Both the position numbers and the translations under genes were made by a program. From positions 1-64,000 of the forward strand of contig NZ_FMZU01000024.1 in assembly GCF_900101545.1 (NCBI RefSeq): a stretch of DNA of 64,000 bases, written 5' to 3'. The stretch is from Variovorax sp. CF079 (GTDB lineage Bacteria; Pseudomonadota; Gammaproteobacteria; Burkholderiales; Burkholderiaceae_C). Below are positions 10,008-18,167 of this stretch, in pieces (position 1 is the first letter of the stretch; every line of letters begins with the position of its first letter). The notes under the pieces are model-generated. The model ran no database searches. It saw only the letters and a list, made by a program, of their open reading frames with translations, and was not told the origin of the DNA.

Positions 10008-13000
10008 TCAGAAATCCGCGCAGCCGTTGCGCTTCTCCATATCGACGCAGCTCGTCAAATTCGGCCGCGAGCGCACGCGTGACCACTCGCGCGCGAGCAC
10101 GTCGGCGCCCTGCTGTGCGCGGTCGCCTTCCAGCGGGCCGGTCGCCAGGCAGATCGGCGCCCGGCCGATATTCCGGTCATAGAGCCAGGTGGTGGGCGTG
10201 TCGCGCACCACGTCAGGCAGCTTGAACAGCGGGAAGTCTTCCACGACGAAGCGGCCCGGCACCACGTCAATGGCGTAGCCCTCGACAGAGGCGAAGCGGC
10301 CGCCGACGTTGTACGTGCCGGACAGACTCGAGGTGTTCGGGAGCGGGTCGACCGCGCCGGTGATGCCGATGCCCGTATCGCCGAGGATCAGTCCGTCGAC
10401 GATCCTGAAGCCGACCGTCGGATTGGGGAAGGCCGCGCGACGAGTCGCGCTGCCGATCGCCACTGTGAGCGTGGGTTGCCGCACGTAGATGAAGTGATTG
10501 CCGGGCAGGACGGTGACGCCGCACGGACCGCCATAGCTGCAGTTGTAGTAGTTGGGAAAGGGACCTGAGCCGACCAGCCCGCCACGGTTCTCGCCCACCC
10601 AGGTGTCGGCCCAGATGCGCCAGGTGCCGCTGCCCGGAGCACCCGCACCCGCTGGATTCTGGAACCGCGCGCCGGCGATCAGGTCGGCCTCGGTGGACGT
10701 CACTCCGGCCGCCAGCGTGAGGTCCTCGGTGAAGGTGCGCACGCGCACTGTGTTCGCCGTGATGCCGGTGGCGGACAGCGTCTGCTGCCGGTCGGAGACC
10801 GTCACGGTGCCCACGGTCAGCGCATCGGCGTCGGCATAGTCGAAGTGGCCGGGTGCGCTGCCCGCGATGGTGCCGACGCGGTTGTTCGGATTGACCAGCG
10901 ACACGTCGCCCGTGCTCGAGACCGCCAGCAGACTGGAGGCGGTCAGCGGCGACGTGTCGCCCGGCGCCTGGAGCTGGGCAGTGCCGGGCTTGGGCGCGCC
11001 GCTGACCCCGACGATCTGCGTGATGCTGCCGGCGGCGCCGAGCACGAGGTTGTTCGCGCTCAGCGCGCCCGCAAGCTGTAGATTGCCGGCGCCCAGCGTT
11101 TGCAGGATCGCGTTGCCGGTTGCGATGACGGGCGCCTCGACCGTGAGGTCGGCGCCCTGCGTCTCGACGCGCACGTTTGGGCCGCTGATGCCGCTGCCGG
11201 TCACCGGCTGCAAGGCATCGGTGCCGGCGAAGTTGCCGATCTTCAGCGCGCCGGCCTGCGCGTAGTCGAAGCCATTGCCGGCGCTTCCCGCGATGGTGTC
11301 CACGAGGTTGCCCGCGTTGAGCAGCGTCACGTTGCCACCTTGTCCGCTCGCGAACAGCTGGGTCGCCGCGACCGCGCCCGGCCCCGACTGCAGCACGCTG
11401 CCCCCGGCCAGCAGTGCCATGTCCTTGGCCTGCACGCCGGCGTGCAGGACCAGGCTGCCGGCCCCGCCGGCTTGCAGCAGGGCGCCCTGGCCGGCGGCGA
11501 TGCCGGACGCGATGGTCAGGTCGCCGTTCACGCTCCGCACGCGCGCTGAGTTGGCCGTGACGCCGTTCGCGCCGATCACCTGTTGCAGGGCAGAAGCGAG
11601 CGTGGGAGCAGGTGGGAAGGTGCCGAAGACGGGAAGTTCGTCCTGCGGCGGCGGCGGAACGACAGGAATGTTGCCGACGATCAGGCCGTCGGCGTCGAGG
11701 AAGTCGAAACGCCCCGCGGCTCGCCCTGCGAGCGTGCCGACCTTGTTCTCGGCCGAAGTGAGGCTCACATCGCCTCCCGGTGCGATCGCGACCAGACTCG
11801 TCGCGCCGATGCCGCCGGAACTCTGCGCGATTCCGTTGGCGCCGGCCAGCCGCACGTCGGCGCCGCCGATGTCCGCACCGATCGCAATGCTGCCGGCGCT
11901 CAGCAGGCCGAGGCTTTCGGCCGCGAACACGTTGTTCGCAATCGTGAGATTGCCCGAGGACGCCAGGCCGACGTCGACGGCCTGGACCCCGATGCCGAAG
12001 GCCGGCGTCCCCGCGGCAGACTGGAACGGGACCGTTCCGACGGTCAGCGCGCCGGTGTTGAGGAATTCAAAGGCACCCTTACTCGCGAAACCGGCCAGCG
12101 TGCCGACCTGGTTGTTCGCATTCAGTAGCCGCACGCTGCCGTTGGCGCTGCTGGCCATGACGCTGTCGGCGGTGATGGCCGCCGTCTGCGTGATGCTGCC
12201 GCCCGCGAGCAGCGCGAGCGAGCCCGCTACGACAGGTGCGCCGAGGAAGATCGACCCACCTTGGGTCTCGAGCGTGACGCGATCCGGCAAATTGACCTGC
12301 CCGGCCAGAGCGATGTTGCCGGTGAAGCCGCTGAAGGCGCCAGCGCCGACACTCACCACCGGAGCAGACAGAAGATCGAACTCGATTGCATCGACGACGA
12401 AGCCGTTGCCCGCGCCGCCCAGCGTGATCGCTTGCGCGTTGGCGTCCGAGGTGCCGCCGCCCGTGGTGACCGAACCCGCACGCAAATTGATCATTCCGCT
12501 CTTGCTGCTGACGGACCCGCCGATGTCGATGGCATCGACCGTTGCCGGCGCAAGCGCGCGCAGCGTCACGTTGCCGGACCCGGTGCTGATGCCGGACTCG
12601 GGCCCCTCCACGGCGGCGACCGTGATGATCAGGCCGCTCTGCGCGTTGACGGCATTGGTCGAGCCCGACACCTCGATGTTGCCGCTGGCGGTGACGAGCT
12701 GCGCGCCATTGCGCAGGATCACGCCGCCGGTTGTCGGTTCGCCGGTGGGAAAGGCACCCTCGGCCGCCAAGCCCTGTCCGCGCACCGAGATGTTCCCGCT
12801 GCCGGCATCGATGCTGTAGTTATTGAGCTCGACGCCGAAACGCGTGCCGGCGGGGGGATTGGGGTCGACGACGAATGCAGCGACCCCGACCACCACGCCC
12901 GGGTCAAACTCCCGCGCCCGGGCCCGGCCGACGATGCTGACGTTGCCGCCATGGGTCGCGATGTTTCCGCCCGTCAGGTTGGCACCGGTGGTCGTGGTGG

Positions 13001-14723
13001 CCACCTTGCTGTTGAAGGCAGCGGTGGCAGCCGGCGCGTTGATGGAAACATTGCCGCCCTTGGTGTCGATGCTGCCGTAGAACAGGATCGAGCCGCCCAG
13101 GCCCGAGCCCACGCCGGCGTTCAGGTTGACGCTGAGCGGCCCGTTGAGCGCCTGGATCTGCGGCGGGGCCGCGGGCGATGAGGTGATGTCGCGTGCTGCG
13201 TTGAAGGTGAGCGTGCGCGCTTCGGTGCCCGTGTAGTTGATGGCGACGTTGTCAAAGAAGCTGATCTGGCCGTCCGTGGCCGTGCCGGCGGCCTGCTTGC
13301 CGGTGTCGATGGTCACGCTGGCGCCCTGGAGGGCGGTGTTGATGGTCGAGTCGTAGACGGCCGATTGCAGGGGCCCGGGGGCCGAGAAGGGAAACCCCAG
13401 CTCCGATGCCGGCGGCCCGCCATCGGGCGTGTGGAGGACCACGATGTCGAACGGGTCGATCAGCCACCGGCCCGCGATTCCCGAGGCTGCGCCGGCGTCG
13501 ATGCTCACGTTGGCCAGGTCCAACGCTCCACCCGAGGTTTCGATGAATCCACCCGCGCCCGAAGCGCCCGCGCCGCGCGCCGAGAACTGGCCCCATGCTC
13601 GCAGGCCGACGTCGCCGAACGCGACGATGCGTCCTCCATCGCCTTCCTGCGTCGCATCGCTGCGCAGCACCGAAGCGCCGACGACGGCGCCCATGTCGGT
13701 CGCGTGGATCTTGATGTCGCCGCCGCCCGCGGCGCCGCTGGCGTCGAGCGTGGCGCCATCAAGCAGCACGCGCTGCGCGGCAATGTCGATGCCGCCACCA
13801 CGCTGCCCGGCCGACGGGCCGGTGGCGTCGAGCACACCCGTGACATGCACGTCGTTGGCCGATCCGCCCCCCAGCACGATCTCGCCGTTGCGCTGCGACA
13901 GCGAACGCGCGCGCACCGTGCCCTGCTGATTGACCACGCGCGCGCCGATCGACGCCGCATCGGCCACCATCACCACGCGCCCGCCGTCGGCGGTGAGTTG
14001 GCCCGTCGCCGCGTTCTCGACCGAGGCCGCGCTGCCGAGCGCATCGGCCGCGACGCGGAAGGTGGTCAGCCCGTCGCCATCGAAATCCATCGTGACCTTG
14101 CGGCCCGACAGCAGGCCGATCGAGCCGCGCGCGACATCGATCGAGCCCTCGTTGCGAACCTGCGCGCCGACCAGCGCCACGGTGCCCCCCTCGCTCGCGG
14201 TGATGCTGCCCGCATTCACGACCGTGGCCTGGTTGGCGTCCATGCGCTCGAACACGAGCTGTTTGCCCGCCATGAAGTTGGCGTTCGAGATGTCCAGCGT
14301 CGACGCCACCAAGCCGCCGACGGTGACCGACGATCCCTTGCTGAAAAGCACGCCGTTCGGATTGACGAGGAACACCTGCCCATTGGCCCGCAGGCTGCCC
14401 GCGATGGTCGACAGCTCGTTGCCCACCACGCGATTGAGCAGGACGCTGCTCACCCCCGGCTGCACGACGTTGACCGTCGCGCCGGCGCCGATGGAAAAGG
14501 TGCTCCATTGCGCGATGCCTCGGGCAGTGCTTTGGTGAATGTTCATCGTGGCAGCGTTCGGCTGGGCGACGCTCAAGCCGCCCGCGATGGCGCTGAAGCC
14601 GGTTGGCAGCGTCTGCGCCACGGTCGGCGTGAGACCCAGGTACAGCAGTGCCACGGCCAGCGGCCGCAGCGACAGGCTGTGCGGCGCACCGTTCACACCA
14701 TCGGAAGAGTTGCGAACTTTCAT
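10008..14723 (-). CDS. Filamentous haemagglutinin-type (TpsA-like) secreted protein
   Basis: 1571 residues. A signal peptide of about 36 residues ends near TPTVAQ. The TPS/FHA N-terminal domain follows, with its typical NPNGVLFSKGS motif and the LLNRVVGNELSTIAGSLRANG block; this region is recognised by two-partner TpsB transporters. The rest is a long right-handed beta-helix made of G/A/N/V-rich repeats (such as DVSLTSAENKVGTLAG and similar units), ending in a small Cys-containing tail (CLATGP, TSCVDMEKRNGCADF). No TpsB gene is in the window. It lies only 10 bases from vgrG on the same strand, so the two may share a transcript. Large G+C-rich antisense open frames here are artefacts. Probable adhesin or contact-dependent surface protein. 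Confidence 0.85.
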   Translation of the reverse strand: MKVRNSSDGVNGAPHSLSLRPLAVALLYLGLTPTVAQTLPTGFSAIAGGLSVAQPNAATMNIHQSTARGIAQWSTFSIGAGATVNVVQPGVSSVLLNRVVGNELSTIAGSLRANGQVFLVNPNGVLFSKGSSVTVGGLVASTLDISNANFMAGKQLVFERMDANQATVVNAGSITASEGGTVALVGAQVRNEGSIDVARGSIGLLSGRKVTMDFDGDGLTTFRVAADALGSAASVENAATGQLTADGGRVVMVADAASIGARVVNQQGTVRARSLSQRNGEIVLGGGSANDVHVTGVLDATGPSAGQRGGGIDIAAQRVLLDGATLDASGAAGGGDIKIHATDMGAVVGASVLRSDATQEGDGGRIVAFGDVGLRAWGQFSARGAGASGAGGFIETSGGALDLANVSIDAGAASGIAGRWLIDPFDIVVLHTPDGGPPASELGFPFSAPGPLQSAVYDSTINTALQGASVTIDTGKQAAGTATDGQISFFDNVAINYTGTEARTLTFNAARDITSSPAAPPQIQALNGPLSVNLNAGVGSGLGGSILFYGSIDTKGGNVSINAPAATAAFNSKVATTTTGANLTGGNIATHGGNVSIVGRARAREFDPGVVVGVAAFVVDPNPPAGTRFGVELNNYSIDAGSGNISVRGQGLAAEGAFPTGEPTTGGVILRNGAQLVTASGNIEVSGSTNAVNAQSGLIITVAAVEGPESGISTGSGNVTLRALAPATVDAIDIGGSVSSKSGMINLRAGSVTTGGGTSDANAQAITLGGAGNGFVVDAIEFDLLSAPVVSVGAGAFSGFTGNIALAGQVNLPDRVTLETQGGSIFLGAPVVAGSLALLAGGSITQTAAITADSVMASSANGSVRLLNANNQVGTLAGFASKGAFEFLNTGALTVGTVPFQSAAGTPAFGIGVQAVDVGLASSGNLTIANNVFAAESLGLLSAGSIAIGADIGGADVRLAGANGIAQSSGGIGATSLVAIAPGGDVSLTSAENKVGTLAGRAAGRFDFLDADGLIVGNIPVVPPPPQDELPVFGTFPPAPTLASALQQVIGANGVTANSARVRSVNGDLTIASGIAAGQGALLQAGGAGSLVLHAGVQAKDMALLAGGSVLQSGPGAVAATQLFASGQGGNVTLLNAGNLVDTIAGSAGNGFDYAQAGALKIGNFAGTDALQPVTGSGISGPNVRVETQGADLTVEAPVIATGNAILQTLGAGNLQLAGALSANNLVLGAAGSITQIVGVSGAPKPGTAQLQAPGDTSPLTASSLLAVSSTGDVSLVNPNNRVGTIAGSAPGHFDYADADALTVGTVTVSDRQQTLSATGITANTVRVRTFTEDLTLAAGVTSTEADLIAGARFQNPAGAGAPGSGTWRIWADTWVGENRGGLVGSGPFPNYYNCSYGGPCGVTVLPGNHFIYVRQPTLTVAIGSATRRAAFPNPTVGFRIVDGLILGDTGIGITGAVDPLPNTSSLSGTYNVGGRFASVEGYAIDVVPGRFVVEDFPLFKLPDVVRDTPTTWLYDRNIGRAPICLATGPLEGDRAQQGADVLAREWSRVRSRPNLTSCVDMEKRNGCADF

Positions 14724-14954
14724 GTTAGTTCTGCACCGCGTCGAGCCCTCTGCATAAGGAGGTGGCCGGCCACAGCGAAATGGCCTAACCTGGGGACGTG
14801 CCTCATCCCCAGTCGACGCAGTCTAGGAAGGGCACTATCCGCCGACCATTCTCAAGACGGTCTAGCACGAACGATCTACCCAAATCGAGGGGCGATCTCG
14901 AAGCAAATTCGAGGCGAGAAGGGACGAGAGGGATGCGACTTCGGATTGCCCGCT

Positions 14955-15340
14955 CGTGCTGCAGCGTGAGCGACAGTGACACCTTGCGCTGCAGCCGCCA
15001 GGTGAAGATCAGATCCAGATTTTCATCAGCGCGCACCGCTCGATGGGCATCAAAGTCCCGCTTGAGTGGCTTCGCAAAGGTGTTGAAGTCGGCGATGAAA
15101 TGCGGCGCAAAGGCGTTGGCCGCCTCGCGCGTGTTGAACTCGCGCAGGCGCAGCTCCTTCACCAGGCGATCCTGCAAGGTCAGGTTGGTGCGCTCCGCAC
15201 GGCCCTTGGCCTGGCTCGAGTTGGCGCACCAGATGTCGATGTTCAGCTCGAACAGCGCGCGGCCGTATTGCGTGGTGCCGCGGCCGAAGTCGGTAGAGAC
15301 TTGCGTCGAACGGAAGATGCTGGCCTTGTCGCTGTGGAAC
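14955..15340 (-). pseudogene. ISNCY-type transposase C-terminal fragment
   Basis: About 125 codons read as the C-terminal catalytic part of an ISNCY-like DDE transposase: FHSDKASIFRS, then TTQYGRALFELNIDIWCANS, QAKGRAERTNLTLQDRLVKE and a final LIFTWRLQRKVSLSLTLQ. The N-terminal half is absent, and the frame upstream is merely the shadow of the HNH gene. Downstream codons no longer resemble a transposase. This is an insertion-sequence relic between the haemagglutinin gene and the tRNA/HNH module; no terminal repeats could be assigned. Confidence 0.75.
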
Positions 15341-15395
15341 GCCCCTCGGGGAGCTCTTCTGATCTGGCCGTCCCTGACGAGAAGAAGGCCCGAAC

Positions 15396-15959
15396 TCAAT
15401 GGAGCCGCGACCCCTTCGGCAGCCGCCTCGCCAGCCACTCGTGCACATCCGCCCGGATGTTCCTGCCCTCGAGCAGAAAGTCTTCGAAGCGGCTCGGCAC
15501 GTAGGGCAGATAGACCAGCGGCATATCCGCCTCCTCCGGCGTGCGCGCAGCCTTGCGGTTGTTGCACACTCCGCAGGCGGCCACCAGGTTGGTCCATGAC
15601 CAGAGCCCGCCGCGCGATTGCGGCATGACATGCTCGCACTGCAGATCCCGCTCCCGGAAGACACCGGCGCAATAGGCGCAGGTGTGCCGGTCGCGGCGCA
15701 GCAGCTTGCTCTTGCTCAGGCCCGGTACGATGTCGAACAGGTTGATCTTCGACGCGCCGCGCAGTGCGATGATCGGCGCCACCTCGATCCGCGACTGAAC
15801 GCCGCGCGCAACGTTGAAGCCGCCGCGCAGCGTTGCCAGCGGCAGCCCGCCGTCCTCCCATGCCACAGACGCACTGGCGTAGTGCAGCGCGGCCTGCTCC
15901 AGCGAGATCCAAGCCTGCGGTGTTCCCTGGATGTCGAGTTGCAGAACGTGTGCATTCAT
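15396..15959 (-). CDS. HNH endonuclease downstream of tRNA array
   Basis: 187 residues. The HNH core is complete: a CAYC zinc knuckle (Cys94, Cys97), then QCEHVMPQSRGG with the metal-binding His110, WTNLVAACGVCNNRK with Asn124 and the second Cys pair (129/132). The N-terminal 85 residues and the C-terminal tail (FEDFLLEGRNIRADVHEWLA) are of unknown function. A strong Shine-Dalgarno (AAAGGAGG) lies 5 bases before the ATG. It is the last gene of the minus-strand tRNA array and is probably co-transcribed with it. Such stand-alone HNH proteins are usually DNases, and a link with tRNA genes is unusual. A 3' copy of this gene is found again at 61.6 kb. Confidence 0.88.
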   Translation of the reverse strand: MNAHVLQLDIQGTPQAWISLEQAALHYASASVAWEDGGLPLATLRGGFNVARGVQSRIEVAPIIALRGASKINLFDIVPGLSKSKLLRRDRHTCAYCAGVFRERDLQCEHVMPQSRGGLWSWTNLVAACGVCNNRKAARTPEEADMPLVYLPYVPSRFEDFLLEGRNIRADVHEWLARRLPKGSRLH

Positions 15960-15996
15960 GTCGCCTCCTTTCGCGGCGATGGTTCCGTTGAGTCGA

Positions 15997-16019
15997 GACC
16001 GCCGCGGAGTGCGGCGGTC
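15997..16019. repeat. Perfect 9-bp hairpin between tRNA array and HNH gene
   Basis: GACCGCCGC and its exact complement are separated by a 5-base loop, with no T tract. It sits in the leader of the HNH gene, 38 bases before its ATG. It may be an RNA-processing site, a transcriptional pause or an mRNA stability element. The surrounding 190 bases between the last tRNA and the HNH gene also contain a short GTG-started frame (read leftwards from 16080) that ends in an ATGA overlap with the HNH start, and a better coding reading with one base removed, so a broken leader peptide is possible. Confidence 0.5.
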
Positions 16020-16148
16020 AGCCCTTGACGCAGAGCACCTGCTTCAGGGTGTGCTCGATGCCCGGGGATCTCGTCGATCACCCCTTCGTCCTTCCGACAT
16101 TCGCCCCCCTTTGGGCGGCCAGCGCCTCGAGGTCGAGGAAGTCTTCGG

Positions 16149-16224
16149 TGGTGCGCCCGGGAGAAGTCGAATCTCCGACCTCTGCCTTCGGAGGGCAGCG
16201 CTCTGTCCGCTGAGCTACGGGCAC
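16149..16224 (-). tRNA. tRNA-Arg(CCG)
   Basis: Full cloverleaf with encoded CCA. The anticodon loop CTCCGAA gives CCG. The acceptor stem has one G-T wobble. The T stem closes with A53-T61 rather than the usual G53-C61. It is the last tRNA of the array. Confidence 0.9.
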
Positions 16225-16235
16225 GCTGAGGTGAG

Positions 16236-16310
16236 TGGTGCGGGCAGAGAGTTTCGAAATCTCGACCTGCCGGTTAAAAGCCGGCTGCTCTGTCGCTGAG
16301 CTATGCCCGC
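16236..16310 (-). tRNA. tRNA-Lys(TTT)
   Basis: Cloverleaf with perfect acceptor stem GCGGGCA/TGCCCGC, discriminator A and encoded CCA; anticodon loop CTTTTAA. The normally invariant G53-C61 pair is a T-C mismatch. Confidence 0.9.
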
Positions 16311-16316
16311 ATGAAA

Positions 16317-16393
16317 TGGTTGTCATGGGCGGACTCGAACCGCCGTCCTCTCGCTTATGAGGCGAGCGCTCGGGCCGACTGAGCTACGCGACG
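16317..16393 (-). tRNA. tRNA with CAT anticodon (Met-like), weak acceptor stem
   Basis: The D, anticodon and T stems are complete, and the anticodon loop is CTCATAA. The acceptor stem CGTCGCG/CATGACA has a C1-A72 mismatch, an initiator-tRNA trait, plus an internal mismatch. The three G-C pairs of initiator anticodon stems are absent. CCA is encoded. Elongator Met, initiator-like or lysidine-type Ile(CAT) cannot be separated by eye. Confidence 0.75.
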
Positions 16394-16397
16394 GTGT

Positions 16398-16483
16398 TGG
16401 TCTCTCCAGTCCGATTCGAACGGACAGTGCCCGAAGGCTCCAGGGTTTGAGGCTGGCGCGTCTGCCGATTCCGCCATGGAGAG
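16398..16483 (-). tRNA. tRNA-Leu(CAA)
   Basis: Class II tRNA of 86 bases with a long variable arm, acceptor CTCTCCA/TGGAGAG, discriminator A and encoded CCA. Anticodon CAA. It lies only 4 bases from the preceding tRNA. Confidence 0.9.
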
Positions 16484-16492
16484 GGTCGGATA

Positions 16493-16567
16493 TGGGGTGC
16501 ACGAACGGAATCGAACCGTCGTCAGCGGGACCACAACCCGCAGCTCTGCCATTGAGCTACGCGCACC
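16493..16567 (-). tRNA. tRNA-His(GTG)
   Basis: Anticodon loop TTGTGGT. It has the histidine-specific extra G at position -1 facing C73, followed by CCA. All stems pair, with one G-T wobble in the acceptor. Confidence 0.92.
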
Positions 16568-16574
16568 GCGAGAC

Positions 16575-16649
16575 TGGTAGCCCCTGACGATTTCGAAACG
16601 TCGACCTGTCGGTTATCGACCGACTGCTCTGCCTCTGAGCTAAAGGGCT
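16575..16649 (-). tRNA. tRNA-Ile(GAT) with C33
   Basis: Acceptor AGCCCTT/AGGGGCT, discriminator A and encoded CCA. The anticodon loop is TCGATAA, so the nearly universal U33 is a C. T32 and A38 can pair, leaving a five-base loop. Position 53-61 is a T-T mismatch. Confidence 0.85.
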
Positions 16650-16653
16650 GGAT

Positions 16654-16726
16654 TGGCTCCCGCACACGGGTCGAACGTGTGGCAGGCGATGAACAGAGCG
16701 CCGCTCTGCCCACTGCGCTACCGGGA
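16654..16726 (-). tRNA. tRNA-Asn(GTT)-like, aberrant
   Basis: The TCTGTTCA segment contains GTT, and discriminator G with CCA matches tRNA-Asn. The 5' acceptor strand is one base short (five good pairs). The anticodon arm only folds as GGCG/CGCC-type pairing with an eight-base loop and a mismatch. The T arm is normal. It may be non-functional or may read with altered register. Confidence 0.6.
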
Positions 16727-16754
16727 CGAACTGAAGTTGCGTGGTCGATCGCCG

Positions 16755-16946
16755 TTACCACTCGCCGAGTTCTCGAACGCGTTGATCGAGGTCCATGCGT
16801 TGGAGGCGCTCGCGCGCGTGCAGATCCGCCGCGTGCCGGCGGCCGGCGAAGGTGGCGAGCCGCTGCACCACGGCGAGCATCACCGGGTTGCGCGGCTTGG
16901 CTGGCCGCACGACGATCGTGCGGATCGGGGTGGTACGTCTGCGCAT
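16755..16946 (-). CDS. 63-residue basic protein encoded inside the tRNA array
   Basis: The frame starts MRRRTTPIRTIVVRPAKPRN and ends LDQRVRELGEW. A good Shine-Dalgarno (ACAGGAG) lies 7 bases before the ATG. The protein is strongly basic at the N-terminus, with a central hydrophobic helix (PVMLAVVQRLATFAG) and a charged helical tail. It matches no family I recognise. It fills the only large gap in the array (between Asn and Arg(TCT) genes), on the same strand, so it must be translated from the tRNA precursor or a processed piece of it. A small RNA-binding protein is one possibility; function unknown. Confidence 0.6.
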   Translation of the reverse strand: MRRRTTPIRTIVVRPAKPRNPVMLAVVQRLATFAGRRHAADLHARERLQRMDLDQRVRELGEW

Positions 16947-16980
16947 GGTGGCTCCTGTGGTTGATGGTGATACGTGGTGC

Positions 16981-17056
16981 TGGTGCCCCGTGAGAGATTC
17001 AAACTCCCGACCCACGAGGTAGAAGCTCGCTGCTCTGTTCGCTGAGCTAACGGGGC
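16981..17056 (-). tRNA. tRNA-Arg(TCT)
   Basis: Perfect acceptor GCCCCGT/ACGGGGC, encoded CCA, anticodon loop CTTCTAC. The T loop reads TTTGAAT, so the invariant C56 is replaced by T. Confidence 0.88.
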
Positions 17057-17064
17057 GTCGATGG

Positions 17065-17138
17065 TGGAGGCGCGGCCCGGAGTCGAACCGGGCTGGACGG
17101 ATTTGCAATCCGCTGCACGGCCGCTTTGCTACCGCGCC
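17065..17138 (-). tRNA. tRNA-Cys(GCA)
   Basis: Acceptor GGCGCGG/CCGCGCC, discriminator T as expected for Cys, encoded CCA, anticodon loop TTGCAAA. Confidence 0.93.
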
Positions 17139-17175
17139 CAAAGAAAGTGTTCCGGCCAGGACCGCATGGGACGAC

Positions 17176-17261
17176 TGGTGGATCGTCTTCGAGTCGAACG
17201 AAGTATTCCGGAGGAGGCGGGATTTACAGTCCGCTGCAGTCGCCAGTGCTGCTCACGATCC
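17176..17261 (-). tRNA. tRNA-Tyr(GTA)
   Basis: Class II tRNA of 86 bases with long variable arm, acceptor GGATCGT/ACGATCC, discriminator A and encoded CCA; anticodon loop CTGTAAA. Confidence 0.92.
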
Positions 17262-17269
17262 GTGAAAGG

Positions 17270-17346
17270 TGGTCCCACGTGCACGACTCGAACGTGCAAC
17301 CCCCTGCTTCGTAGGCAGGTGCTCTGGTCCATTGAGCTAACGCGGG
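17270..17346 (-). tRNA. tRNA-Arg(ACG)
   Basis: Anticodon loop CTACGAA, acceptor CCCGCGT/ACGTGGG with one wobble, discriminator A, encoded CCA. The third arginine tRNA of the array. Confidence 0.9.
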
Positions 17347-17363
17347 GAAAGGAAGGAAAAGGG

Positions 17364-17439
17364 TGGTGCCGCAAGAAGGGATCGAACCTTCGACGCCCGG
17401 ATCTTCAATCCGGCGCTCTACCGACTGAGCTATCGCGGC
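17364..17439 (-). tRNA. tRNA-Phe(GAA)
   Basis: Acceptor GCCGCGA/TTGCGGC with one wobble, discriminator A, encoded CCA, anticodon loop TTGAAGA. Canonical. Confidence 0.93.
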
Positions 17440-17448
17440 CGCATGAGA

Positions 17449-17524
17449 TGGCGTTCCGCAGGGGAGTCGAACCCCTGGCTTCCTCCTGGACAGGGAGGCA
17501 CTCTGGCCACTGAGTTAGCGGAAC
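17449..17524 (-). tRNA. tRNA-Asp(GTC)
   Basis: Acceptor GTTCCGC/GCGGAAC, discriminator G as usual for Asp, encoded CCA, anticodon loop CTGTCCA. Confidence 0.92.
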
Positions 17525-17528
17525 AAAC

Positions 17529-17606
17529 TGGCAAGGGAGGCCGGATTCGAACCGGCGAAATCCTGGCTCAGAACGAGGCGGCTTGGACCGCTCGCACCAC
17601 TCCCCA
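17529..17606 (-). tRNA. tRNA-Gln(CTG)-like
   Basis: Anticodon loop TTCTGAG gives CTG. Discriminator G and CCA fit Gln. The acceptor has a T1-T72 mismatch, the D arm pairs poorly and the anticodon stem has a C-C mismatch. Probably a diverged tRNA-Gln. Confidence 0.72.
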
Positions 17607-17704
17607 ACAAATAGCGTCCGGTAACGGGTTCCGGCGCCGCCCAATCGTTGCGGCCGGTTTCCGCGGGAGGGCCATCTGCATGGCCCGGTCCCGCTCGGGC
17701 ACGG

Positions 17705-17777
17705 TCCGTGTAGCAGGTCTCGAACCTGCGACCTCATGCTCCCAAAGCACGCGCGCTACCAACTGCGCCACACACGG
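17705..17777 (-). tRNA. tRNA-Pro(TGG), CCA not encoded
   Basis: Anticodon loop TTTGGGA. It has the prolyl identity elements C1-G72 and A73. The sequence after A73 is CCG instead of CCA, so it is the only member of the array without an encoded CCA end. Confidence 0.88.
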
Positions 17778-17823
17778 AAAAAAGCTGACTGGCCGACCCT
17801 CAAGGATTTGAAGGGCCTGAAGA

Positions 17824-17900
17824 TGGCGTCTCGTGCGGGGGTCGAACCCGCGATCTTCGGGATGAAAGCCCGATGTCCTTGGCCACTAGACGAACGAGAC
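17824..17900 (-). tRNA. tRNA-Glu(TTC)
   Basis: Acceptor GTCTCGT/ACGAGAC, discriminator G, encoded CCA, anticodon loop CTTTCAT. Canonical. Confidence 0.93.
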
Positions 17901-17907
17901 GAAAGGT

Positions 17908-17983
17908 TGGCGCGCGCGGAAGGAGTCGAACCCTCAACCGCTGGTTTTGGAGACCAGTGCTCTGCCAGTTGAGCTACACACGC
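17908..17983 (-). tRNA. tRNA-Trp(CCA)
   Basis: Anticodon loop CTCCAAA, acceptor GCGTGTG/CGCGCGC with two wobble pairs, discriminator G, encoded CCA. Confidence 0.92.
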
Positions 17984-17998
17984 ACGAACAGAAATGAG

Positions 17999-18076
17999 TG
18001 GTCTGAGTGGCAGGATTTGAACCTGCAGCCTCCTGCTTCCAAGGCAGGCCGTCTACCGGATTGACACTACACCCAG
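17999..18076 (-). tRNA. second tRNA-Pro(TGG)-like
   Basis: Anticodon loop CTTGGAA, C1-G72 pair and A73 as in prolyl tRNAs, encoded CCA. The D arm is irregular, with only a short GTC/GAC stem. It differs strongly from the other Pro gene of the array, so it is not a recent duplicate. Confidence 0.78.
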
Positions 18077-18090
18077 AGAAAAGTGAAAAG

Positions 18091-18167
18091 TGGTGCCCCA
18101 GGGGAGATTTGAACTCCCAGAATTCCGCTTCTAAGGCGGACACGTATGCCAGTTCCGTCACCGGGGC
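18091..18167 (-). tRNA. tRNA-Leu(TAG), short variable region
   Basis: Anticodon loop CTTAGAA, acceptor GCCCCGG/CTGGGGC, discriminator A, encoded CCA. At 77 bases the variable arm is shorter than normal for a class II leucine tRNA. About 160 bases without a recognisable tRNA follow before the Gly gene. Confidence 0.85.

Noticed and set aside
13365..14969. 534-codon plus-strand frame
   Set aside because: Arises opposite the G+C-rich haemagglutinin gene; Arg/His-rich low-complexity product.
14803..15912. Single 369-codon minus-strand frame covering HNH and transposase regions
   Set aside because: Its first part is an out-of-frame reading of the HNH gene; only the stretch 14955-15340 is transposase-like.
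17607..17704. Possible extra tRNA in the gap between Gln and Pro genes
   Set aside because: Several GC-rich hairpins but no TTC-loop or anticodon arm in the right spacing.
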